DNA of 44,601 nt from an uncultured Lachnospiraceae bacterium (GTDB taxonomy: Bacteria; Bacillota; Clostridia; Lachnospirales; Lachnospiraceae), in contig CAJUTU010000033.1 in assembly GCA_910589385.1 (NCBI GenBank), positions 1-44,601 of the forward strand, in the 5' to 3' direction. The notes beneath the pieces are model-generated. The model was not told the DNA's origin. It saw only the letters and a program-made list of their open reading frames with translations, and did no database searches. A program made the position numbers and the translations under genes. Shown in pieces: positions 24,029 through 30,851 of the stretch. Every line of letters begins with the position of its first letter. Within the stretch, counting starts at the first letter, position 1.

Positions 24029-24631
24029 ATGGGAGAGAAGATGGAGTTATCCAGGCAGCAGCAAAAATCGAAAGAAACGAAAGAACGTATTTTTCGGGCG
24101 GCGAAGCAGATCTTGAAGAAAAAAGGATATGAGGAGCTTTCCATTAAGAATATCTGTGAGGAGGCAGGTGTTTCCAATGGCAGCTTTTATCATCATTTTA
24201 AGACGAAGGATGATCTGCTTTCTTACTATATAGAGGAACAGCCAAGTATAAACCCTGAGCTTCTGGAACTGCCTTGCAATGTGGATGAAGCAAAGATTGC
24301 GATCATCAGAGTGTACCTGAACTATGTAGAATACTGCAGGGAATTAGGAGTAGAATTTATGTCTGGATATTATAATCCAAAAAACCAGGCATTGAATGCA
24401 GCCATACGGACAGAGCGTCCATACCCGATAGTGACAGTACAGGCATACGTGGAAAAGGCGGCTATTGCAGGGATAATCCGTCTGAATGTAGATATTGAGT
24501 CTTTTACTACAGATATTCGAATGATTGTCATAGGAAATGTATTTGAATGGTGCCTGCGTGATGGAGAAGCTGATTTTGAGGGGAATATGAGGCGTTCTCT
24601 CGGAAAGTACCTGGACAGTACCGTTTTCTGA
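24029..24631 (+). CDS. TetR/AcrR-family transcriptional regulator
   Basis: A 200-residue DNA-binding repressor candidate. Residues about 15-60 form the TetR helix-turn-helix (RIFRAAKQILKKKGYEELSI, then EEAGVSNGSFYHHFKTKDDL). The rest is the divergent ligand-binding and dimerisation domain. AAAGGAGGG precedes the ATG. The lipid kinase gene lies 43 nt downstream on the same strand and is probably co-transcribed, so it is a candidate target together with tetR itself. The ligand is unknown. Confidence 0.9.
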   Translation: MGEKMELSRQQQKSKETKERIFRAAKQILKKKGYEELSIKNICEEAGVSNGSFYHHFKTKDDLLSYYIEEQPSINPELLELPCNVDEAKIAIIRVYLNYVEYCRELGVEFMSGYYNPKNQALNAAIRTERPYPIVTVQAYVEKAAIAGIIRLNVDIESFTTDIRMIVIGNVFEWCLRDGEADFEGNMRRSLGKYLDSTVF

Positions 24632-24674
24632 TAAATCGTGGACGGCCGCATTTTGCAGCCTATGGAGGTATCAC

Positions 24675-25595
24675 GTGAAGTATACATTTATTGTAAACCC
24701 GAAATCGCGTTCCGGGCGAGGCGGGAGGATCTGGAATCTGGTGGAGCCGGAATTGAAAAAAAAAAGAATTGATTACCAGGTTTTTTACACAAAGCACGAG
24801 CGGCATGCAGTACAAATTGCTGCGGATATTACTGCAGACGGACAGGAACATACGCTGGTAGTGGTAGGCGGCGACGGGACGGTAAATGAGGCGGTCAATG
24901 GTATCTATGACTATTCTAAGGTGGTTCTTGGATACATACCGACTGGTTCAGGAAATGATTTTACGAGAGCGCTGCGGCTTCCGTCAGATTTTCATGATGC
25001 TTTAGAGATGCTCCTTCATACCGGTAAGAAGGTCTTGATGGATGTAGGCCGTGTAAGCTGCGGTGGAAATACATATCGGTTTGCGGTCAGTACAGGAATC
25101 GGGTTTGACGCTGCAGTCTGCCATCAGGCGGCAGGCTCTTCTGTAAAAACGGTGTTGAATAAGCTGGGACTTGGAAAGCTGACTTACCTTGTGATTGCAT
25201 TAAGGATGCTTTTGGCACAGCAGCCAGGGCCTGTGGAAATCTGTTTAGATGGAGATAAAAGGAAGCGGTTTGAACATACCTATTTTGCAGCAGCGATGAA
25301 CCATCCTTATGAAGGCGGCGGGTTCTTTTTCTGTCCAGAGGCACAGATCGGAGATGGGATGTTGGATGTGATCATAGCATCAGACCTGCCAAAATGGAAG
25401 ATTCTTCTGCTTCTGCCTACTGCATTTAAGGGAAGGCATGTGAAATATAAAGGAATTTCTATTTACCGTTGTAAAGAGATTGTTATAAAAACGTATAGAA
25501 AGGTTCCGGTTCATGCAGACGGTGAGCCGATTGCTGTGGAGGAGGAAATACGGGCTGCACTGGAGCCGAAACAGCTTCAGATAATCGCACCGTAA
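24675..25595 (+). CDS. diacylglycerol kinase-family lipid kinase
   Basis: A 306-residue soluble lipid kinase of the YegS/DgkB/BmrU family, phosphorylating diacylglycerol or a related lipid with ATP. The N-terminal domain has FIVNPKSRSGRG, VVVGGDGTVNEAVNG (residues 62-76) and PTGSGNDFTRAL (89-100), the nucleotide and metal-binding motifs. The C-terminal beta-rich domain ends with VPVHADGEP. It starts at a GTG with TGGAGG upstream. Substrate choice cannot be read from sequence. Confidence 0.9.
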   Translation: MKYTFIVNPKSRSGRGGRIWNLVEPELKKKRIDYQVFYTKHERHAVQIAADITADGQEHTLVVVGGDGTVNEAVNGIYDYSKVVLGYIPTGSGNDFTRALRLPSDFHDALEMLLHTGKKVLMDVGRVSCGGNTYRFAVSTGIGFDAAVCHQAAGSSVKTVLNKLGLGKLTYLVIALRMLLAQQPGPVEICLDGDKRKRFEHTYFAAAMNHPYEGGGFFFCPEAQIGDGMLDVIIASDLPKWKILLLLPTAFKGRHVKYKGISIYRCKEIVIKTYRKVPVHADGEPIAVEEEIRAALEPKQLQIIAP

Positions 25596-25645
25596 TAAGT
25601 ATCTGTTAAAGATTTGTAAATGTTTGAAAATCTTTGTGAACGTCC

Positions 25646-25674
25646 TTGTCGTTATAGGGGATTCGTGCTATAAT
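25646..25674 (+). promoter_or_regulatory. promoter of PAP2-like gene and trpS
   Basis: TTGTCG (25646-25651), 17-bp spacer, TATAAT (25669-25674) with extended TGC. About 85 nt of leader follow. No T-box signature was seen ahead of trpS. Confidence 0.65.
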
Positions 25675-25766
25675 CGGGAAATGAAAAGTACAGGGGATTA
25701 ATTCGGCTTTATAGTCCGATATCATGTCTGGATGGACTATAAGAATTTTAAGAGGGAGCGTTTCAT

Positions 25767-26453
25767 ATGACCAGAAAGGAACGGGCGGCAAACCTGCTGA
25801 AAAAGTATAAGCATGGATGGGTGTTTAGTTATCTGCCAATCTATCTGCTGTGGTTTTTTTATCTTGAAAAGCATGTGACAAAGAATTATATAGTATTGCA
25901 TGCCGCGATAGATGATAAGATTCCTTTTATAGAATACTTTATCATCCCATATCTGTCCTGGTTTGTTTTTATTGCGGCAGTATTTTTATACTTCTTTTTT
26001 GCAGATGTGGAAGGGTTTTATAAGCTTGCCAGGCTGATGTTTGCTGGGATGACTGTTTTTTTGATCGTTTCTACACTGATACCGAACGGTGTGCATCTAA
26101 GGCCCAGTATATTTGTGCGGGATAATGTTTTTGTAGATATGGTCAGGATGCTGTATTGGGCGGACACGCCGACAAATGTGATGCCAAGTATCCACGTATA
26201 TAATTCACTGGCGGCATGTATTGCGATCTGCCACAGTAAGAGACTGCAGGAACATAAGGTGGTATGCTTTTGTGCCTATTGCCTTGCTGCCCTGATTATT
26301 CTTTCTACCTTATTTTTAAAACAGCATTCTATGATTGATGTGATAACGGCGTTTGTAATGGCATATGCATTGTATCATGTGTTCTATGTGCCGGAAAGAC
26401 ACCGGTATTTGAAGGAAAGACGTGTAAAGACAGCTCTTTTATCAAGTAAGTGA
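25767..26453 (+). CDS. PAP2-superfamily membrane phosphatase-like protein
   Basis: A 228-residue polytopic membrane protein with about six hydrophobic segments. The PAP2 motifs are recognisable though short: MPSIHVYNSLA (PSxH at residues 140-143) and KQHSMIDV (His187, Asp191), the usual acid-phosphatase histidine pair. Such proteins dephosphorylate lipid phosphates or transfer phospho-head groups. It is similar in layout to the PAP2_3 (inositol-phosphorylceramide synthase-like) group. GGGAGCG is a moderate ribosome binding site. trpS follows 25 nt later. Confidence 0.8.
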   Translation: MTRKERAANLLKKYKHGWVFSYLPIYLLWFFYLEKHVTKNYIVLHAAIDDKIPFIEYFIIPYLSWFVFIAAVFLYFFFADVEGFYKLARLMFAGMTVFLIVSTLIPNGVHLRPSIFVRDNVFVDMVRMLYWADTPTNVMPSIHVYNSLAACIAICHSKRLQEHKVVCFCAYCLAALIILSTLFLKQHSMIDVITAFVMAYALYHVFYVPERHRYLKERRVKTALLSSK

Positions 26454-26478
26454 GAGCCAGAGGAGGAAAAGAGATACT

Positions 26479-27567
26479 ATGGGAAAGATTATGTTGACAG
26501 GAGACAGACCTACCGGAAGACTGCATGTAGGTCATTATGCCGGTTCTTTGAGAAGGCGGGTGGAATTGCAGAATTCCGGAGGGTTTGACGATATATTTAT
26601 TATGATCGCAGATGCACAGGCTTTGACTGATAATGCGGATAATCCAGAGAAAGTGCGGCAGAATATTATTGAAGTGGCGCTGGATTATCTGGCATGCGGG
26701 CTGGATCCGGAAAAATCGACTCTTTTTATCCAGTCGCAGGTGCCGGAGTTATGTGAGCTTTCGTTTTATTATATGAATCTTGTAACTGTGTCCAGGCTTC
26801 AGAGGAATCCTACTGTAAAATCCGAGATCCAGATGCGGAATTTTGAGGCAAGTATTCCGGTAGGTTTTTTCACTTACCCGATCAGCCAGGCTGCGGATAT
26901 TACGGCATTTAAGGCGACCACAGTTCCGGTTGGGGAAGATCAGCTTCCTATGCTGGAGCAGACTAAGGAGATTGTAAGAAAATTTAACTCCCTATACGGA
27001 GATACATTGACCGAGCCGGATGTTCTTCTGCCGGACAATCAGGCATGCATGCGGCTTCCGGGAATTGATGGAAAGGCAAAGATGAGTAAATCATTGAATA
27101 ACTGTATTTATCTTTCGGATGAATCAGATGAGATTAAGCAGAAGGTATTTAGTATGTTTACAGATCCAAATCATATCCGAATTGATGATCCCGGCAAACT
27201 GGAGGGCAATACAGTATTTACCTATCTGGACGCATTCTGCAGGCCGGAATATTTTGCGGAATTTCTGCCGGAATATGCAGGTCTGGATGAGCTGAAAGCT
27301 CATTATAAACGGGGCGGGCTGGGAGATATGAAAGTCAAGCGCTTCCTCAATGCAGTCCTTCAAGCGGAATTAGAGCCGATCAGAAACCGCCGGAAAGAAT
27401 ACCAGAAGGATATCCCATATGTATATGAAATTCTGAAAAAGGGAAGTGAAAAGGCGGAAGAGGTGGCTGCAAAGACATTGCAGGATGTAAAAGCTGCGAT
27501 GAAGATTAATTATTTTGATGATGTGGATCTGATTCACAGCCAGGCGGAAAGATTTCAGAATCAATAA
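26479..27567 (+). CDS. trpS: tryptophan--tRNA ligase
   Basis: Charges tRNA-Trp in the cytosol. The class I signatures are HVGH (residues 16-19, in GDRPTGRLHVGHYAGSL) and KMSKS (201-205). Typical TrpRS blocks FFTYPISQAADI and VGEDQLPMLEQTKEI are present. At 362 residues it is about 25-30 longer than the common form, mainly through the C-terminal tail. GGAGGA precedes the ATG. Unlike many Firmicute trpS genes it has no visible T-box leader. Confidence 0.95.
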   Translation: MGKIMLTGDRPTGRLHVGHYAGSLRRRVELQNSGGFDDIFIMIADAQALTDNADNPEKVRQNIIEVALDYLACGLDPEKSTLFIQSQVPELCELSFYYMNLVTVSRLQRNPTVKSEIQMRNFEASIPVGFFTYPISQAADITAFKATTVPVGEDQLPMLEQTKEIVRKFNSLYGDTLTEPDVLLPDNQACMRLPGIDGKAKMSKSLNNCIYLSDESDEIKQKVFSMFTDPNHIRIDDPGKLEGNTVFTYLDAFCRPEYFAEFLPEYAGLDELKAHYKRGGLGDMKVKRFLNAVLQAELEPIRNRRKEYQKDIPYVYEILKKGSEKAEEVAAKTLQDVKAAMKINYFDDVDLIHSQAERFQNQ

Positions 27568-27604
27568 GAACATATACATTATAAATAACCCAAAATAGAG
27601 GTCA

Positions 27605-27634
27605 AAAAACCCTGTCAAAAAAGGCAGGGTTTTT
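27605..27634 (+). terminator. trpS terminator
   Basis: AAAAACCCTGTC (27605-27616) pairs with GGCAGGGTTTTT (27623-27634) around an A6 loop; the stem has one G-U pair. The A/T flanks make it potentially bidirectional. Confidence 0.9.
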
Positions 27635-27681
27635 GTTATTCCTTTTAGGTATAAAAATATACATTTAGGCACTTAATACAT

Positions 27682-27713
27682 AAAAACCAACAGAATCACT
27701 TCTGTTGGTTTTT
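27682..27713 (-). terminator. terminator downstream of tRNA-Arg
   Basis: A perfect 14-bp stem (27682-27695 with 27700-27713, loop TCAC) lies 7 nt beyond the tRNA 3' end. Read on the minus strand, the second arm ends in five T. Confidence 0.85.
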
Positions 27714-27719
27714 ATAAAA

Positions 27720-27793
27720 CGTGCGATAGAGGATTCGAACCCCCGACCTTCTGGTCCGTAGCCAGACGCTCTATCCAGCTGAGCTAATCGCAC
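27720..27793 (-). tRNA. tRNA-Arg (anticodon ACG)
   Basis: The minus strand from 27793 folds as a complete cloverleaf: acceptor stem GTGCGAT/ATCGCAC (7 bp perfect), D-arm with AGCTCAGCTGGATAGAG, anticodon stem TCTGG/CCAGA with loop CTACGGA giving anticodon ACG, and T-arm with GGTTCGAATCC. The discriminator base is G (27720) and CCA is not encoded. The first anticodon A is presumably deaminated to inosine to read CGU, CGC and CGA. It has its own consensus promoter and terminator. Confidence 0.96.
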
Positions 27794-27800
27794 AAATGAT

Positions 27801-27846
27801 AAAGCCGCTCACAACATAAACTAGTATATAATATAGGAGCGGCTTT
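27801..27846 (-). terminator. candidate pfp terminator enclosing the tRNA promoter
   Basis: AAAGCCGCTC (27801-27810) and GAGCGGCTTT (27837-27846) form a perfect 10-bp inverted repeat with a 26-nt AT-rich loop, 33 nt after the pfp stop. On the minus strand only TTT follows the stem, so termination may be partial. The -10 of the tRNA promoter lies inside the loop. Confidence 0.5.
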
Positions 27847-27851
27847 GTCAA
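27823..27851 (-). promoter_or_regulatory. consensus promoter of tRNA-Arg
   Basis: Minus-strand TTGACA (27851-27846), 17-bp spacer, TATACT (27828-27823). The -35 is perfect consensus. Transcription would start near 27816, about 23 nt before the mature tRNA. Confidence 0.85.
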
Positions 27852-27878
27852 GTTATAAATGGAATTTATTTACTAAAA

Positions 27879-29126
27879 TTATTTACCCTCAGCCATAGGA
27901 TTCGGGAATAAATGCCTTGGGATTCCATCTACCATAACAGGCGATACATCTCCCTGGATCAGAGGACGAACATAATTTACAAATTCATCTGTTACATAGT
28001 CGGCATCTTCATTCATCCATTCTCTCGGAACAAGTTTTTCGTCATTGGCAATCTTATGCACATCTTTTACTTCTGTTCCAGCCTGATACGGATCGTCAGA
28101 CAGACGCTGAATGACTACCATTTTTCCGGTGTCACCTTCATCTGCAGCCTTCACAGCAGCACCGCCTACCTGATATCCTTCCAGAATATCTACACGGGAA
28201 GCGCAGTGGGAAGCTGATCTCTGGAGAGTACTCAGCTCAATGGCACGAGATTTGCATCCAATATCTCCTGCAATATAGCTTGCAAGGTAATTTGCAGTAC
28301 CAGAAAGCTGCTTATGTCCGAATGCATCTACGAAGTCAATGCTCTGTCCAAGCTCGCATACATAGCGGCCGTCAGCCAAGCGGATTCCCTCAGAAACGGC
28401 GACAACCACAGATGACTTACGGGTAAGGATTTCTCTTACCTTTGCACCGAATTTTTCGATATCAAATGTAACCTCCGGCAGATAGATCAGATCCGGCCCG
28501 GAGCAGTCCTCTCCCTTTGCAAGTGCAGCCGCGCCTGTCAGCCATCCGGCATTTCTTCCCATGATTTCGATGATAGAAACCAATCCCTTAGAGTATTCCA
28601 GACAGAAGCTGTCGCAGATGATCTCTTTTACAGATGTTCCGATATATTTAGCAGCGCTTCCATATCCGGGCGTATGGTCTGTAAGTGCCAAGTCATTATC
28701 AATGGTCTTCGGGCAGCCGATGAATCTGGTCTTGAACCCGGTAATGATAGCGTAGTCAGATAATTTTTTAATGGTATCCATAGAATCATTGCCGCCGATA
28801 TAGATAAATGCTTCAATATTCAGCTTCTCAAGAATTTCAAAAATCTTGTCATATACATCACGGTCTTCATGGATCTCCGGCAGTTTATAACGGCAGGAGC
28901 CAAGAAAAGCAGCGGGAGTCCTTTTTAATAACTCAGCATCCAGCTCTGTAGTGATATACTCGGACAGATCGATATACCTTTCCTGTAAGAGACCCTGGAT
29001 TCCATGGAGCATTCCGTAAACCTTTCCGGCTCCACGGTCCTTGGCAGTGCGGTATACACCAGCGAGGCTTGAATTGATTGCAGCGGTTGGGCCGCCTGAT
29101 TGACCAACGATTACATTTCCTTTCAT
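27879..29126 (-). CDS. pfp: pyrophosphate-dependent 6-phosphofructokinase
   Basis: Reversibly phosphorylates fructose 6-phosphate with PPi in glycolysis, saving ATP in anaerobes. The 415-residue protein has GQSGGPTAAINSS at the N-terminus, GGNDSM at 111-116 and CPKTIDND at 138-145. Lys140 before TIDND, and Asn113 in place of the second Gly/Asp of ATP-dependent enzymes, point to the PPi-dependent class. GGAGGT lies 8 nt before the ATG. It has its own promoter about 120-150 nt upstream with a structured leader. Confidence 0.92.
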   Translation of the reverse strand: MKGNVIVGQSGGPTAAINSSLAGVYRTAKDRGAGKVYGMLHGIQGLLQERYIDLSEYITTELDAELLKRTPAAFLGSCRYKLPEIHEDRDVYDKIFEILEKLNIEAFIYIGGNDSMDTIKKLSDYAIITGFKTRFIGCPKTIDNDLALTDHTPGYGSAAKYIGTSVKEIICDSFCLEYSKGLVSIIEIMGRNAGWLTGAAALAKGEDCSGPDLIYLPEVTFDIEKFGAKVREILTRKSSVVVAVSEGIRLADGRYVCELGQSIDFVDAFGHKQLSGTANYLASYIAGDIGCKSRAIELSTLQRSASHCASRVDILEGYQVGGAAVKAADEGDTGKMVVIQRLSDDPYQAGTEVKDVHKIANDEKLVPREWMNEDADYVTDEFVNYVRPLIQGDVSPVMVDGIPRHLFPNPMAEGK

Positions 29127-29247
29127 GATATCATACCTCCATATATTTTTTGTGAATGTATCAGTGTTTTACAAATTCGATTGCTACCCGGTCAAGCGAT
29201 AACTAAATCGGCAGAGGACTTTCACTCTGTAAAAAACCACATTTACT

Positions 29248-29276
29248 AGTTTAGTGTATTTTCGGCCATTTGTAAA
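29248..29276 (-). promoter_or_regulatory. pfp promoter
   Basis: Minus-strand TTTACA (29276-29271), 17-bp spacer, TAAACT (29253-29248). The implied leader is about 115 nt. Confidence 0.6.
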
Positions 29277-29341
29277 GAAGAATGTATAAGAAGAATGTAA
29301 AATGAATGTAAAAAGAAATATAAGGATGAAATAAAAAGTAC

Positions 29342-29370
29342 TTGCATTTTTCTGAAAAGTAAAGTATGAT
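29342..29370 (+). promoter_or_regulatory. promoter of the pseudokinase/Ig-protein unit
   Basis: TTGCAT (29342-29347), 17-bp spacer, TATGAT (29365-29370). A 6-bp palindrome, GTAAAG/CTTTAC, brackets the -10 box. Confidence 0.65.
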
Positions 29371-29498
29371 ATCTTTACTCTGATTCCAAATCGTATAACA
29401 ATCTGTTTTATCGTGATCAGTTCTGGTTTAAATTTTCAAAAATATTTAAGACTGGGCTTTATTACTGCCGATATTTGTAGAAAGGAGCGGATGCATAT

Positions 29499-30851
29499 AT
29501 TGTAGCAAATTATGACGTTTTAAAATTTATAGAGCATGGCGGACGCTGCAGGCCTGCAATGGATTATCTGCCGGGAGAACTGTTGATATACAGGTTGAAA
29601 CGCTGTCCGGAGATGGAAAAAGCACTTTTGTTTGACTGGATGAAGCAGCTGCTTTATCAGTTAGAACTATTTCACAGGTGCCGCGGCAATGAGAGTTATC
29701 GCTATCTCAATCCGTATAGTGTACTGGTAACGCAGGAAGAAAGACTGTTTTTGCTGGATCTGGAGGCGGAAAGCAATGAATTTGTCCTGCGGAACATGCA
29801 GAAACGGGCCATGAGGAATCATTTTGTAAAACCAATCATCAATATCAGGGAAAACACCAGGATTTCCCTCGATCTTTATGGTTATGGAAAGACCATACAA
29901 TTCATACTGGCCAACGTAAATGTTGAGCCGTCATTAACAAAACGAGAAGAAAATCGGTTAGAAAAAATCATTGACAAGTGTCTTTGTGAAAATCAAAAAA
30001 ATCAATATGAAGATTTAAAGCAGATTAAAAAAGAGCTTCCGTCCATACAGGAACGTAAGCTGGGAATACCAAGGAAATGGGGGATTGGGATTGCCGTACT
30101 GGCAGGAATCCTCGCAGTTTTTTTTGTATTTTCAAGAGGTGGTAAAACAGAGGGAAAACAGCAGCAATTGCAGGAATATGCTGAAAGCTATGGAGATGTG
30201 CAGTCAGAGCGGCCGGGAAAACCGGAGGAAGAAGAGAAAGGAATGCAGCAGGGTTCTGATTATGAAAAGGGTTCCTTAGGCACAGAGCAAAAAAATGTAG
30301 ACGGGATGGAAGAGGACGACGGTGAGCATGACGGGATAACAGAAGCAGCAGAAAGTGTGGATGCCCTGCAGGAGTACATGCTCCGCAATACGTCACAGGA
30401 TAACTGGGAAATCATAGAACAGGGCGAGGCACTGAAAAGAGAGCTGTTACGCTATCTGGCAGCGGCATATGACCGGGAGGAGATGAAAGAGAAAGCAAAA
30501 GAAGCTTATGAAGAATTATGCAGAGTCGAGGTGCAGGAGGAATTTCTGGAATCTGCATATTTGAGACGGATTGCCTTAGAGATGGAGCAGAATCAGGAGA
30601 CTGCGTTTCAGACGGGGAAGGAGGCGATATTGAAGCTTCCGGATTCACAGCCTTTGGCAGAAAAATATCTGGAGGTTATGAAGACGCTGGAAGGGATGAC
30701 AAAAGAAGAATGTCAGAAGGAACTGGAGATTTTGCTGGAACAGTTCCCGGCTTTGGAAGACTCGAAAAGCTATCAGGAATTGGAAAAAGCATATGGTCTG
30801 ATGGAAGGAGTGGAGGAGAGTGAAGAAAAATATACAACTGCTGGGAACTAG
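29499..30851 (+). CDS. membrane-anchored pseudokinase with extracytoplasmic helical domain
   Basis: The reading frame is open from 29481; the first ATG is at 29559 (430 residues), but it has no ribosome binding site. AAAGGAG (29481-29487) fits an ATT start at 29499 (450 residues), so the true start is uncertain. Counting from 29559: residues 1-160 resemble only the C-lobe of a Ser/Thr kinase. MDYLPGE looks like a hinge; RYLNPYSVLV stands where HRDxKPxN should be, without the catalytic Asp; LLDLEA replaces DFG; DLYGYGKTIQFIL and LEKIIDKCLCENQKNQYEDL match later helices. The ATP-binding N-lobe is missing. A membrane segment spans 175-191, then an acidic linker to about 265, then TPR-like helices to the end. 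The layout recalls EssB of type VII secretion, but no T7SS genes are nearby. Confidence 0.7.
   Translation: MVANYDVLKFIEHGGRCRPAMDYLPGELLIYRLKRCPEMEKALLFDWMKQLLYQLELFHRCRGNESYRYLNPYSVLVTQEERLFLLDLEAESNEFVLRNMQKRAMRNHFVKPIINIRENTRISLDLYGYGKTIQFILANVNVEPSLTKREENRLEKIIDKCLCENQKNQYEDLKQIKKELPSIQERKLGIPRKWGIGIAVLAGILAVFFVFSRGGKTEGKQQQLQEYAESYGDVQSERPGKPEEEEKGMQQGSDYEKGSLGTEQKNVDGMEEDDGEHDGITEAAESVDALQEYMLRNTSQDNWEIIEQGEALKRELLRYLAAAYDREEMKEKAKEAYEELCRVEVQEEFLESAYLRRIALEMEQNQETAFQTGKEAILKLPDSQPLAEKYLEVMKTLEGMTKEECQKELEILLEQFPALEDSKSYQELEKAYGLMEGVEESEEKYTTAGN

Larger units (their letters stand above)
29127..29498. other. divergent regulatory region between pfp and the pseudokinase gene
   Basis: No protein is encoded. 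The left part (29127-29245) is the minus-strand leader of pfp; it holds the small stems GTAAA/TTTAC, CAGAG/CTCTG and CGAT/ATCG, which may form a compact fold of unknown class. The middle is AT-rich with short GAATGTA repeats (29279-29311). The right part (29342-29498) carries the plus-strand promoter and about 120 nt of leader. GTAAAG...CTTTAC (29359-29378) is a palindrome overlapping the -10 and a possible operator. Confidence 0.5.

Noticed and set aside
23929..24132. 67-codon ORF starting MSPTGAQRRLMTCAS ahead of and overlapping tetR
   Set aside because: Its apparent ribosome binding site and ATG coincide with the spacer and -10 of a good promoter, so the start codon would lie at or upstream of the transcription start; the sequence resembles no protein I know.
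25596..26478. T-box riboswitch for trpS
   Set aside because: The 25-nt gap before trpS is too short, and the leader before the PAP2-like gene shows no specifier loop or T-box sequence.
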